The notes beneath the pieces are model-generated. The model saw only the letters and a list, made by a program, of their open reading frames with translations. It ran no database searches and was not told the origin of the DNA. A stretch of DNA of 64,000 bases, from contig NZ_CP172404.1 in NCBI RefSeq assembly GCF_048213115.1, forward strand, positions 3,916,236-3,980,235. Direction: 5' to 3'. The position numbers and the translations under genes were made by a program. Within the stretch, counting starts at the first letter, position 1; every line of letters begins with the position of its first letter. This document shows, one piece after another, positions 43,717 to 54,600 of the stretch. Source of the stretch: Niveibacterium terrae (lineage in GTDB: Bacteria > Pseudomonadota > Gammaproteobacteria > Burkholderiales > Rhodocyclaceae).

Positions 43717-43897
43717 AATTATTTGCACCGGACCGAAAATTCTTGTTAGGGTCACGAGCGGAAAACAGAACCGCCGGTCAAGGTGGTCAGCCCAATCCTG
43801 TCCCGGCCCTCGGCTTGATCTGCACTGCAGAGCGGCTGCGCGGCGAGGCGCCGAAAATCAGGACAGGTCACAACGTAACAAGTGTTGGAGACAAACA

Positions 43898-45157
43898 ATG
43901 CTTATGCGTCACTGTGCGGCGATCGTCGCTCTTTCCGCCGCTTTCACGAGTCCCGCCGCTCTATCCGCGACCCAGCAAAACCAGGCGAGCACCGCCATCC
44001 TGCTCCAGGGCTTCCACTGGAACTCTCCGGGCTATTCGAGTCCGAACTGGTACCAGACGCTGCAGGGCAAGGCTGCCGATCTGAAGGATCTGGGCATCAC
44101 CCATGTCTGGTTCCCGCCAGCGACCGATGCAGCCGACAACAACGGCTATCTGCCGCGCCAGCTCAACATCCTGAGCAGCAAGTACGGCACCGAGACCGAT
44201 CTGAAGAACACCGTCAGCGCGCTGACGGCCCAGGGCATCAAGTCGGTCGCCGACATCGTGATCAACCATCGCGTCGGCACCGCGAACTGGGCGGACTTCA
44301 CGAATCCGACCTGGGATTGCCGTGCCGTCGTCAGCAATGACGAATGGACTGGACGCTGCGGCAACGCCGACACCGGCGATGGCTACGCTTCGGCCCGCGA
44401 CATCGACCACACGCAGAGCTTCGTGCAGACGGACATCAAGACCTGGATGGCCAAGCTGAAGGCGGACGGCTTCTCCGGCATCCGCTACGACTTCTCGAAG
44501 GGCTATGCAGCCAGCTACGCCAAGCTCTATCACGATGCCTGGAACCCCGACTTCTGCGTCGGCGAGATCTGGACCAACCTCGACTACAACAACGTCGATG
44601 CCCACCGCCAGGTCCTGATGAACTACATCGACGGCAATGGCGGCACTTGCGCGGCCTTCGACTTCACGACCCACGGTCTGCTGGTCCAGGTGCTCAACAA
44701 CAACGACTACTGGCGTCTGAAGGACAGCTCGGGCAAACCCGCCGGCGCGATCGGCTGGTGGTCGCAGAAGTCGGTGACCTTCGTCGACAACCACGACACG
44801 GGACCTTCCGAGACCAGCAGCACCGGTCAGAACCTGTGGCCTGTTCCGGCCGGATCGGTGATGCAGGGCTATGCGTACATCCTGACCCACCCGGGCATCC
44901 CGACCGTCTATTACCCGCACGTCTACAACTGGAATCTGCGCGCGGGGATCAAGGCGCTGATCAGTGCGCGCAAGTCGGCCGGCGTCACCTCGACGTCGGC
45001 GGTCGCGATCCAGCAAGCCACGACGGGTCTGTACGCGGCGATCATCACCGGCACATCGGGCAAGCTCGCGATGAAGATCGGCCCGAACAGCTGGTCGCCA
45101 GGCTTGGGCTGGACCCTGCTGACTTCCGGCGACAACTACGCAGTCTGGAAGCAATAG
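43898..45157 (+). CDS. secreted alpha-amylase (glycoside hydrolase family 13)
   Basis: 419 residues with a signal peptide (CAAIVALSAAFTSPAALSA). Hydrolyses alpha-1,4 links of starch-like glucans outside the cytoplasm. The four GH13 regions are present: DIVINHR (I), GIRYDFSKGY with the nucleophile Asp (II), VGEIWTNL with the acid/base Glu (III), VTFVDNHDTG with the transition-state Asp (IV). QGFHWNSPG near the N-terminus and the short size resemble plant-type and G4-forming amylases (GH13_6/7-like); no starch-binding module is attached. GGAG lies 9 nt before ATG 43898; a Met two residues later is an alternative. Confidence 0.95.
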   Translation: MLMRHCAAIVALSAAFTSPAALSATQQNQASTAILLQGFHWNSPGYSSPNWYQTLQGKAADLKDLGITHVWFPPATDAADNNGYLPRQLNILSSKYGTETDLKNTVSALTAQGIKSVADIVINHRVGTANWADFTNPTWDCRAVVSNDEWTGRCGNADTGDGYASARDIDHTQSFVQTDIKTWMAKLKADGFSGIRYDFSKGYAASYAKLYHDAWNPDFCVGEIWTNLDYNNVDAHRQVLMNYIDGNGGTCAAFDFTTHGLLVQVLNNNDYWRLKDSSGKPAGAIGWWSQKSVTFVDNHDTGPSETSSTGQNLWPVPAGSVMQGYAYILTHPGIPTVYYPHVYNWNLRAGIKALISARKSAGVTSTSAVAIQQATTGLYAAIITGTSGKLAMKIGPNSWSPGLGWTLLTSGDNYAVWKQ

Positions 45158-45175
45158 GGTTGTTTGTCTGAACAA

Positions 45176-45200
45176 AACGGGGGCTCAGCCCCCGTTTTTT
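45176..45200. terminator. rho-independent terminator after the amylase gene
   Basis: Stem aacgggggc / gcccccgtt with loop tca, followed by a T run (45194-45200). The upstream A run makes it usable from the minus strand as well, where the export operon ends at 45212. Confidence 0.88.
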
Positions 45201-45211
45201 ATGACACTCAC

Positions 45212-47317
45212 TCAGAATCCGGCTTCCCGCCAGAACACACTCATCGCCGAGCGCAGAAAGCGCAACGCCGGCGCTTCCCAGTCACCCTCCAGCGTCACCC
45301 GACCGCGCCAGCTGTGCTGATCTGAAACGTCTCCGCTTTCGACCGTCAGCAGCACGCGATAGATCGCCTGCTCGGGGTAGAAGACACCGTTCTTTTCTCG
45401 AACCGCGATGTCGCCACCGAAAATCGAGGCCAGCTCAGGCTCTGCGAGCATTCTGGAACTGTCCTGATCCACGCCGATGACTCGCAGTCTCGCGACCGGA
45501 CCCGCCAGACCATCGCTGAAGAACAAGCCTCTATCCCCTTTGCGTATTCGGTGAATGTCCTCGCCAGTCACATAGGTCACGACCTGGTGTTTGCCTCGGC
45601 GCACCACCCGCCCCAGCAATTCACGGTTCGCCAGCCAGTCTCCAACCCTCAGTTCGGGAGGAAGGTCGACGAAGACTCCATCGTAGGGCGCTCGGGGTTC
45701 GAAGCGCGACGCATCCGCAGCAATCGACGAAAGCTCCGCTTTCGCGGTCTGCAGCTGTTCGTTCAAGACCTGCCAGTCCTTGCGCATCTCCGAATCGATC
45801 CCCGCTGCCCCGGACTGCCAGGACAGACTCTCCCGCCGGGCTTCGCCCTGCTCGGCTCTCGTCTGTAGTGAGGGAGAGCTCATCTCTAGCAAGAGCGTCC
45901 CGGCCTTGACCGGGCTTCCATTTTTCAATGGAAGAGCCGTGACCTGCGCATGGTCGGGCGCATAGACCGGCCACTGCTCCTGGGGCTGGAGCATGCCGCT
46001 CGTGCGAATTCGCGTCGGCCACGGCAAAAATGAAAGCACAAGCATCGCGAGCGCAATCCCGGCGCTCAGCATCGCACGACGGCTCGTCCGCAGTGATGCC
46101 CAGCGGGTACTCCAGGCCCGGAACTCATTGATGAATGGCCTCAGCACGAACCAGACGATCTCGACCATGAAAAGGAGGACTCCAACCAACTTTATGAAGA
46201 AGTGATAGACGATCGCTGCGATGCTCAAAAAGACGACCAAGCGGTATATCCCGGTCAGCCACGCGAACAGGATCAGGAAGCGCTTGCGCGCCACGGGGAA
46301 ATGCTCGGGCTCGGGTTCGCCAAGCGCAAAAAGCCTTTCCCTAAGATCCCAACGCGCCAGAGCAAAAGCTCGGTCATGCAGATTCGGAAGACCTAAAAAG
46401 TCCGAGAGCAGGTAATAGCCATCAAAGCGCATGAAGGGACTCGCGTTGATCAGCACCGACCCCACCCAGGTCGTCGTCGAGAGCAGGAAAGCGGCGGTCT
46501 TCAATCCCCCCTCGGGCAACCACCCCCACGCCAGGGTCGCCCAGGCGGCGATCGCAAGCTCTGTGGCGATTCCCGCCGCAACGATCTTGAGCCTCTGGCC
46601 CCGCTCGGTAAGCTTCCAGACATCATTGGTGTCCGTATAGGCGACCGGCCACATCACCAGAAACGCGACCCCCATCGTCGGGACGCGGCAGCCGAAGTGC
46701 TTGGCCGCAAAGCCATGACCTAACTCGTGAATAATCTTGACCACCGTCACCGTCAGCCCGTAGCCGAGCATGCCAGGCAGGCTGACCATGTCGACGAAGG
46801 AGCGCGAGAAAAGCTCCCACGAGCGACCGACGTTGATCAGTCCGAGGACGGCGGCAGTCAGTGTCAGGAACAGAAAGCTTCGGCTGAAGAGCCAGTCCAG
46901 GCGCTTGACATTACGGCTCAACCATCGGTCCGGCTTGACCAGAGGAATCCGGAAAAAGAGATAGTTGTGCAGCAGCCATTGCCCGAACGTCCCCTTGCGC
47001 AGCCTGAGCCTCTCCGCCATCTGACGGGACGCTCCGGGCCGGATCTGCAGGAGCTGATGGCTCTGCAGAAAAACCAGCATCCCTTCGATGTCCGCCGCCG
47101 TTGCGCGCAAGGTCGTCGTCGCGTGAAGCGCGTCGAGGATTGCCTCGGGGTCATCCAGAGACCAACGGCTCAGGATTTCAAAGCTGAGCCAGTCGATCTG
47201 AAAGAACTGGTTGCGAACCGGATCGTGGAGCATCCAGCTCGGTTGCCCATCCTTGAGGCGAGACCCCGGCAGCAACGCGAGCTCTTCGCGCAGCGAGGGG
47301 AGACGGACGTTCGCCAT
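45212..47317 (-). CDS. PqqD-like / M50 site-2-protease-like / HlyD fusion protein of the adhesin export operon
   Basis: 701 residues. Residues 1-100 are a PqqD-like winged domain (SWMLHDPVRNQFFQIDWLSF). Residues ~140-420 are a multi-helix membrane domain with the M50 zinc motif HELGHGFAAKHFGC and the third ligand in MRFDGYYLLSDFLGLPN. Residues ~430-701 are a HlyD-type adaptor part (TSGMLQPQEQWPVYAPDHAQ; lipoyl halves around a short helical hairpin). So an intramembrane-protease fold is joined to a periplasmic adaptor. Its start overlaps the stop of the preceding HlyD-like gene by one base. With no ABC transporter in the operon, this may be the inner-membrane component that handles the giant DUF4347 protein. 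Whether it cuts or only translocates is unknown. Confidence 0.87.
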   Translation of the reverse strand: MANVRLPSLREELALLPGSRLKDGQPSWMLHDPVRNQFFQIDWLSFEILSRWSLDDPEAILDALHATTTLRATAADIEGMLVFLQSHQLLQIRPGASRQMAERLRLRKGTFGQWLLHNYLFFRIPLVKPDRWLSRNVKRLDWLFSRSFLFLTLTAAVLGLINVGRSWELFSRSFVDMVSLPGMLGYGLTVTVVKIIHELGHGFAAKHFGCRVPTMGVAFLVMWPVAYTDTNDVWKLTERGQRLKIVAAGIATELAIAAWATLAWGWLPEGGLKTAAFLLSTTTWVGSVLINASPFMRFDGYYLLSDFLGLPNLHDRAFALARWDLRERLFALGEPEPEHFPVARKRFLILFAWLTGIYRLVVFLSIAAIVYHFFIKLVGVLLFMVEIVWFVLRPFINEFRAWSTRWASLRTSRRAMLSAGIALAMLVLSFLPWPTRIRTSGMLQPQEQWPVYAPDHAQVTALPLKNGSPVKAGTLLLEMSSPSLQTRAEQGEARRESLSWQSGAAGIDSEMRKDWQVLNEQLQTAKAELSSIAADASRFEPRAPYDGVFVDLPPELRVGDWLANRELLGRVVRRGKHQVVTYVTGEDIHRIRKGDRGLFFSDGLAGPVARLRVIGVDQDSSRMLAEPELASIFGGDIAVREKNGVFYPEQAIYRVLLTVESGDVSDQHSWRGRVTLEGDWEAPALRFLRSAMSVFWREAGF

Positions 47318-48684
47318 CAGACCGCCAGATATTGCCGGATGACTGCGAGGGGACGGCGCACAAGCCAGTAAACCAGAGGTACCCAGTCGCCACTGAGCTT
47401 GGCCGTTCCCTTAAGCCCTATCCGGTTTTCCGTGTTTTTCGCGAGCGTCGCCCGAGCGCGATAGGCATAGCTGCCATCCGGACGAGGAGTCGCGTCGTGG
47501 TTCAGATAGCGCAAGCGTCCAGAAACCGACGAAAACGGGCTGGCGGCAAGATAGAGGCTGACCGGACTCCCCTCGGCGAGAGGAATCGCGTCGGCGATCG
47601 GCACCCAGGCTTCGATTTCCACGTCGTCTGGCTTTGCCAGCTTCATGACCCGCTCACCGGTCTGCACAGGACGGCCAATCCACTCCGAGGGATCGTCGAA
47701 GATAACGATCCCGTCTTCGGGCGCGGTGACCTGAGAGCGCTGAAACTGGCTGCTCAGGAACTCTAGCTCCGAGCGCTTCTCGCCGATCTTGCCGAGCAGC
47801 CCAGCCAGTTGTTCCTTGGACTTGCCATCCACCAGCGCCATCTGAGCGAATTGGCGATACTCGGTTTCAGCCGTGGCCAAGGTTTGCCGCGCCACTTCGA
47901 GGCGAGTCGTAATAGGCGCCTCGTCGAAGCTGAAGAGCAACTGACCGCTCTTGACCTTCTCGTTCGGACTGACCGCAAACTTGCCTATCACTCCGTCCAG
48001 CGGGGCGCGAATCATCGCAGGCCTGGCCGGAACCAGTTCCCCCTGTGCGAGCACCGTCAGCCGCACCGGAAAGAAGAGCAACAGGAAAACGCCCAACGCA
48101 AGCTGGAGATGGCGGCGCTTCCACCATTCGCGCTTGTTCTGCCCATCCCGCCACTTGGCTAGACGCTGGCGCAGCAGGTGGAGCGAAAAAACCGGAGACT
48201 TGAAGCGGGCCCGCCAGGCGTGACTCCAGGTGGCGAGCCACTCTCCAAGCAGCACGCGTGTCTGCTCATCGCACGCCTCTTCGCCTGCCAGCAGCAGTCC
48301 TCCCGGCGGAAACTCGGGACAATCCGCACGAGCGGGAAGGGGAAGCCAGAGCGCATGAGCGGGCAGCCAGTCCTGCCATTCGTCCGCCAGATCCGCAGGC
48401 AGATCCTGCGCCCCACAGGGCCCGGCCGGCAGAGATGCGCGGCAGAGATGCCGGAAAACCCTGTCCAGCCACTGGACATAGGGCACGTTGCGTTCAGGCT
48501 GAACGACGCCCGACAGCGCACGAACACCACTCCCGTCGAACCACAGCGCCGCCTGCCGGTATGGCCACAGAAGATGAGTATCGTTCACCAGCAAAAAAGC
48601 CAGTTCCTCGACATCTTCCGCGGCACGCGCGCGGTGACCCAGCTCGAGCAGAACGAGCAAGGGAGAATCTGCCACAGCGTTCAT
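47317..48684 (-). CDS. HlyD-family adaptor with N-terminal GAF-like domain
   Basis: 455 residues. The N-terminal ~175 residues (LLELGHRARAAEDVEELAFL, YRQAALWFDGSGVRALSG) look like a cytoplasmic GAF-type sensor fold. One membrane helix follows (LALGVFLLLFFPVRL), then the HlyD periplasmic part: AQGELVPARPAMIRAPLDGV, a short helical hairpin, SQVTAPEDGIVIFDDPSEW, and a beta-barrel domain. It overlaps the giant adhesin stop by 4 nt (ATGA) and the M50-HlyD gene by one base, so all three are coupled. A membrane-fusion adaptor that senses a cytoplasmic signal is the simplest reading; the GAF call is only by pattern. Confidence 0.82.
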   Translation of the reverse strand: MNAVADSPLLVLLELGHRARAAEDVEELAFLLVNDTHLLWPYRQAALWFDGSGVRALSGVVQPERNVPYVQWLDRVFRHLCRASLPAGPCGAQDLPADLADEWQDWLPAHALWLPLPARADCPEFPPGGLLLAGEEACDEQTRVLLGEWLATWSHAWRARFKSPVFSLHLLRQRLAKWRDGQNKREWWKRRHLQLALGVFLLLFFPVRLTVLAQGELVPARPAMIRAPLDGVIGKFAVSPNEKVKSGQLLFSFDEAPITTRLEVARQTLATAETEYRQFAQMALVDGKSKEQLAGLLGKIGEKRSELEFLSSQFQRSQVTAPEDGIVIFDDPSEWIGRPVQTGERVMKLAKPDDVEIEAWVPIADAIPLAEGSPVSLYLAASPFSSVSGRLRYLNHDATPRPDGSYAYRARATLAKNTENRIGLKGTAKLSGDWVPLVYWLVRRPLAVIRQYLAV

Positions 48685-51600
48685 GCCCTTCTGCGCAGCG
48701 CGAGCGCATCAGTCTGCGCAAAGGCCACCAACCGTTCGCGCAAACCACCGGATCGATGGGCCGCCTTGTGGATCTGCTCGCTGAGGCTAGCCCGCCCCGC
48801 AGGCTGGGCATGTTCCAAAGTCTTGCCTCCCTTGCCGACCACGATATGGAAAGTCGTGACTGCCTCGTGCCCCTTGCTGTCACGGGCAACAATGCGGATA
48901 TCCAGAACCCCCTCGTAGCCCTCGGGTGCATGAACGATCAGCTTGCCCGAAGCCTGATCGAACTGGACCCAATTCGGCAGGGCTCTGCCATCCGCCCGGC
49001 TCAGCGAGAAAGATAGCTTCGCATTCGGATCGCTGTGCGCAAAAGCATCGGATGGAATGCTGATTTCGCTGCGGCTGCTCCCAGACAGCTTCAAATCGGG
49101 AACCCCACGACTGACGACGAGAGCCGAATCGCTGAGCGTGCTTGTCTGTGCGGTCGGAACCGGCATCGGTCCGACCGCCCGAACCGTTGAATCCACTGTG
49201 CCAGACCGCCCGCTCGATACAACGGACAGCACGCCGGACTGCGCCGAAACACTCTCGGCAACCACGCGGGTGTTGCTGATCGCCGAGCTTGGCGGCAGGA
49301 AACTGAGCGGCGCACTGGCAAGCTCGCCCGAAGGGCTGGGCGCAATGACCGCAGGAGCCGTGCTTGAAGAAGGAAAACTTCCGCTGTCTTGACCCGGAGT
49401 GGGAGTGGGGTTGGTCGTAGCCGGGTGGGTATCTATCGAATAAGTCGGCGAGCTCGTCGTCCCCTTGCCGACATTGCCGGCCAGATCATGGATCCCTCCG
49501 AGATTCAGCGTGATCTGATTACTCGCGCTGACCACGTCGGTGGCCGGCGAGAAGATTCCGGTCCAGGTCCTGCCCCCGTCGGACGAGTTGAGCTCACTCA
49601 GGCTTCCCCCCTGGACGTCCAAACTGGTGGCCGGCAGATCCGTGACCGCTTCGCTGAACACGATCGTGACCGTAGCTGTTTGCCCGGCTTTCAATTCGCT
49701 CTCCGATAGCAAGACTGTCGCGGTTGGACTCACGGTGTCGATCTGGATACTCAGAGCGGTCGACGCCGGGGAGGAATTGCCTGCCGCATCGGTCGCAGTC
49801 GCCGTCAGATCATGCGCACCATCGCTCAGGCTTGGGCACACGAAGGCCCAGTGGCCGCTGGCATCGGAGGTCGTCGAACCCAGCAGCTTCGCGCCTTCGT
49901 ACAGCGTGACCGTCGCATTGGCTTCGGCGCTGCCGGTCAGCGTCGGCGCTGCCAGGTTCGTGATCCGGCCCGCGTTCGAGGCTCCGCTGTCCGAAGCCGG
50001 GCTCAGGGCCAAACTCGGAGCGGCCGGTGCTGCGGTGTCGACGCTCAGCGTCAGGCTGCCAGAGGCGGAAACGTTGCCCGCCGCATCGGTAGCAGTCGCC
50101 GTCAGATCATGCGCACCATCGCTCAGGCTTGGGCTCACGAAGGTCCAGTGGCCGCTGGCATCGGCGGTCGTCGAACCCAGCAGCTTCGCACCTTCGTACA
50201 GCGTGACCGTGCTGCCCACCTCGGCGGTGCCGGTCAGCGTCGGCGTCGTGACCTTCGTGATCCGGTCCGCGTTCGAGGCTCCGCTGTCCGAAGCCGGGCT
50301 CATGGCCAGACCCGGAGCGGCTGGTGCTGCGGTGTCGACGCTCAGCGTCAGGCTGCCAGCGGCGGAAACATTGCCCGCCTCATCGATCGCGGTCGCCGTC
50401 AGATCATGCGCACCATCGCTCAGGCTTGGGCACACGAAGGTCCAGTGGCCGCTGGCATCGGAGGTCGTCGAACCCAGCAGCTTCGCACCTTCGTACAGCG
50501 TGACCGTCGCATTGGCTTCGGCGCTGCCGGTCAGCGTCGGCGCAGCGACGTTCGTGATCCGGTCCGCGTTCGAGGCTCCGCTGTCCGAAGCCGGGCTCAT
50601 GGCCAGACCCGGAGCGGCCGGTGCAGCGGTGTCGACGCTCAGCGCCAAGCTTCCTGCCGCGGAGACGTTGCCCGCCGCATCGGTCGCCTTGGCCGTCAGG
50701 TTGTGACTGCCATCGGCGAGCGTCGAACTCGTGATGCTCCAGTTCCCTGAGCCGTCGGCCGTCGCGCTGCCCAGCACCGCAGACCCCTCGTACAGCGTGA
50801 CGCTGCTGCCCGCCTCGGCGGTACCGGTCAGCGTCGGCGTCGTGACATTGGTAATCCGGTCGCTCGAAGAGGAACCGCTGTCCGAAGCCGGATCGAGGAC
50901 CAGAGTCGGCGCGGACGGAGCCGACGTGTCGACGGTAACGCTGAGCACGGAGGAGACGCCCGAAGCATTGCCGGCTGCATCGCTCGCTCTGGCCGTCAGG
51001 CTGTGGCTACCATCGGTCAGCGTGCTGCTGGTGATGCTCCAGTTTCCAGAGCCATCAGCCGTCGCTGTGCCCAACACCGCAGACCCCTCGTACAGCGTGA
51101 CGCTGCTGCCCGCCTCGGCGGTACCGGTCAGCGTCGGCGTCGTGACATTGGTAAGCCGATCCGTATTCGACGCACCGCTGTCCGAAGCCGGACTCAGGGC
51201 CAGAACCGGGGTGGCCGGTGCTGTGGTGTCGACGGTCAGCGCCAAGTTGCCGGCAGCCGACACGTTCCCAGCAGCATCGCTCGCCCTGGCCGTCAGGTTA
51301 TGGTTGCCATCGGCGAGCAGGCTGCTGGTGATGCTCCAGTTGCCGGAGCCGTCAGCCGTCGCGCTGCCCAGGACCGCGCTGCCTTCGTACAGCGTGACCG
51401 TGCTGCCCGCCTCGGCGGTACCGTTGATCGTCGGCGTCGTGACCTTCGTGATCCGGTCGCTCGAAGAGGAACCGCTGTCCGAAGCCGGGCTCAGGGCCAG
51501 AACCGGGGTGACCGATGCTGCGGTGTCGACGCTCAGCGTCAGGCTGCCAGCGGTGGAAACGTTGCCCGCCGCATCGGTGGCCCTGGCCGTCAGGTTATGG

Positions 51601-54600
51601 CTGCCATCGGCAACAACACTGCTGGTGATGCTCCAGTTGCCGGAACTGTCTGCCGTCGTCGTACCCAGCACAGTGCTGCCTTCATACAGCGTGACACTGC
51701 TGCCCGCCTCGGCCGTACCAGTGATCGTCGGCGCCGAGACGCTGGTGATCCGGTCCGTATTCGAGGCTCCGCTGTCCGAAGCGGCGCTCAGGTTCAGCGT
51801 CGGCACAGCCGGAGCCACCGTGTCGACGCTCAGCGTCAGGCTGCCAGCGGCGGAAACGTTGCCCGCCGCATCGGTCGCCTTGGCCGTCAAGTTGTGGCTA
51901 CCATCGGTCAAAGCGCTGCTGGTGAAACTCCAATTGCCGGAGCCATCAGCCGTCGTAGTCCCCAGCACCGTAGCGCCTTCGTATAGCGTGACCGCGCTAC
52001 CAGCTTCGGCCGTCCCGGTGATCGTCGGCGCCGAGACGCTGGTGATCCGGTCCGTATTCGAGGCTCCGCTGTCCGACGCCGAATTCAGGACCAGTGTCGG
52101 TGCGAGAGGAGCCGCCGTGTCTATCGCATAGATTACCGAGCTGACCGTACCTGTTCCATAATTGTCCGACAAATCCTTCACGCCTGACATATTCAGCGTG
52201 ATTGCATTCGCTGTTCTCTCCAAATTCGAGTCCGGCGTGAAAACAGCGGTCCATGTCGTACCGCCATCCTTGCTTGTCAAGGTACTTAAAATCCCCCCGT
52301 CGACAGTCAAATCGCTGTTATCGAATCCAGCCACGGGCTCGCTAAAAGTGATCGTTACCAGCGAACTATCACCAGCCTTCAAAGCGGAATCTGACATCGC
52401 CACGGTGGCTGTTGGCAGAGTTGTGTCGAATTTTGCAACCGACAACGAAAACGTCGTGCTGACACTCGCATGGCTGGAATCCGTTGCGGTCACGCGAACC
52501 ACCTGATTACCGACATCCGATCTTCCCGGAGTCCCTGAAAACGTGCCCGTCGCAGGATTGAAACTCAACCAGGCGGGCAGCGCAGAACCATCCGAAAGGG
52601 TTGCGCTTAAAGTCAGGGAATCCCCTGAATCAACATCGACGAAAACATTGGAGGGAAGGGAATAACTGAAGGAAATACTCTCCGTCGCGCTCTGAGAGAT
52701 GATCGGCTGATTGAGCGTCGGAGCATCATTGACGCTGGTGACCGCCAGCGACGCCTGAGCGCTGTTGGCCGAGAATGCGGAAGCTCCTCCCGAAGTCGAT
52801 GTGTCCGCGACCCCCTTGCTCGCCCCAACGGATGCCGTTGCGCTTGTTTGATCCCAGGCTTTGAAAGCCAGAGAAGCGGTTTCACCGTTTCTGGAATCCG
52901 GCACATAGCGGAGCTGAGCCGTTGCAGCGAGCAGCAGCGCCGATGAACCGGATGTCGTTCCGATATTGAACCAGTTCGCACCACTGTCGGTGGAATACTG
53001 CCAGCCCCCATTGCCCAGGGTCGACGTGATCGCAATTCCGCTCGCTGCCCCGCTGTCCACGTCCCCATAACCGGCACTGCTGAGCAGAGCGCTCACCGTG
53101 GTCGCCGACGAGGTCACATCCTCGGTCGTTGAGGTCAGAGTCACCGTCACACCGGAGGAGAGGGTCGGCGCATCGTTGACGGGGGTGACGTTGAGCGTCA
53201 TCGTCCCGGTATTGTGGGACGAGGCCGTGCCGTCGCTGACCTTCCAGGTGAAGCTTGAATAGCCCGTACCGTTCGCATTCGCGGCAGGACGATAGGTCAG
53301 TTTTCCGATGTCCGCCGCGCTGACGACGGAGCCATTGCCGAGCAGTGTATCGCCGGGGTTGCGCACACCATCGTTGTTCGCATCGATGAACAACTCCCCG
53401 GCACTTGGCGCGGTGACGATCGTGATAGCCTGCAACGTGTCGCCACTATCGACATCGCTGAAACCGAAATCCGAGGCGGAGAAGCTCTGGGCCGAGTCCT
53501 CGTTGAATGTCTTGCTGACCGAGGTAGTGCTGATCACCGGTGCGTCATTGACGGGGGTGACATTGAGCGTCATCGTCCCGGTATTGGCGGACGAGGCCGT
53601 GCCGTCGCTGACCGTCCAAGTAAAGCTTGAATAGCCCGTACCGTTGGCATTCGCAGCCGGGCGGAAAGTCAGTTTTCCGATGTTCGCCGCGCTGACGACG
53701 GCGCCATTGCCGAGCAGCGTATCGCCGGAATCGCGCACGCCATCCGAGTTCGCATCGATGAACAACTCCCCTGCCGTCGGCGCGGCGACAATCGTGACGG
53801 ACTGCAAGCTGTCGCCACTGTCCACATCGCTGAAGCCGAAATCCGAGGCGGAGAAGCTCTGAGCCGAGTCCTCGTTGAATGTCTTGCTGACCGAGGTAGT
53901 GCTGATCACCGGTACATCATTGACCGGCGTGATGCTGAGTACGGCCTGATTGCTTCCCGCGCTGTTCAGGGAACCGTCACTGAAGGTCCAGTTCAGGCTG
54001 ACGCTGCTCGGCGGGTCGTCCGAGCTGTTCGCATAGGTGATCGACTGCAGCACCGCATTGGCGATGGCCGAGGTCGCACTGCTGTTGAAGCTCAGCGTCA
54101 GGCTTCCACCCGAATTGGTCGTGACAGTGCCTACAACCGTTCCGTTGTAGGTGAAGCTTTGTCCCTGGGTCAGCGACCCCAGCAAGCCGCTGTTGCCGAA
54201 GATGTCGTTACTGCTGGCTCCGCCGGATCGGGCGATGGTGATCGATGCCCCGCTATAGTCCCCCAGCGCATCCAGCTCGGTGTCAGAGACCGTGACATCG
54301 TTGTCGATGACCACGGCGCTGCCGTTTTCCGTATAAGTCGCCCCGCCGTTCAGGCTGCTGAAAACCGGAGCGGTGTTGGTGCTTGTCGTGACATCCACTT
54401 TGGTGGCGCTGAGGATCTGGTTATTCGCACTATCCTTTGCTACGAGATAAATATCGTAGCTGGTTCCAGAGTTCAAACCGGCAACATTGAAGGAATAGCT
54501 GTAAGGCGCACTGCTGACGACATGACTTCCGGAACCGATTGCGGTACTCCCCGCAGCATTCTGTCCGGAGATCACCTGGCTCACACTGGGGGCGGCGGAG

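Noticed and set aside
43961..45175. 404-codon minus-strand open frame
   Set aside because: Antisense of the alpha-amylase gene, whose four GH13 motifs are intact.
49737..52124. CRISPR-like or satellite repeat array
   Set aside because: The 297-nt repeats keep the reading frame and encode Ig-like domains; there are no spacers.
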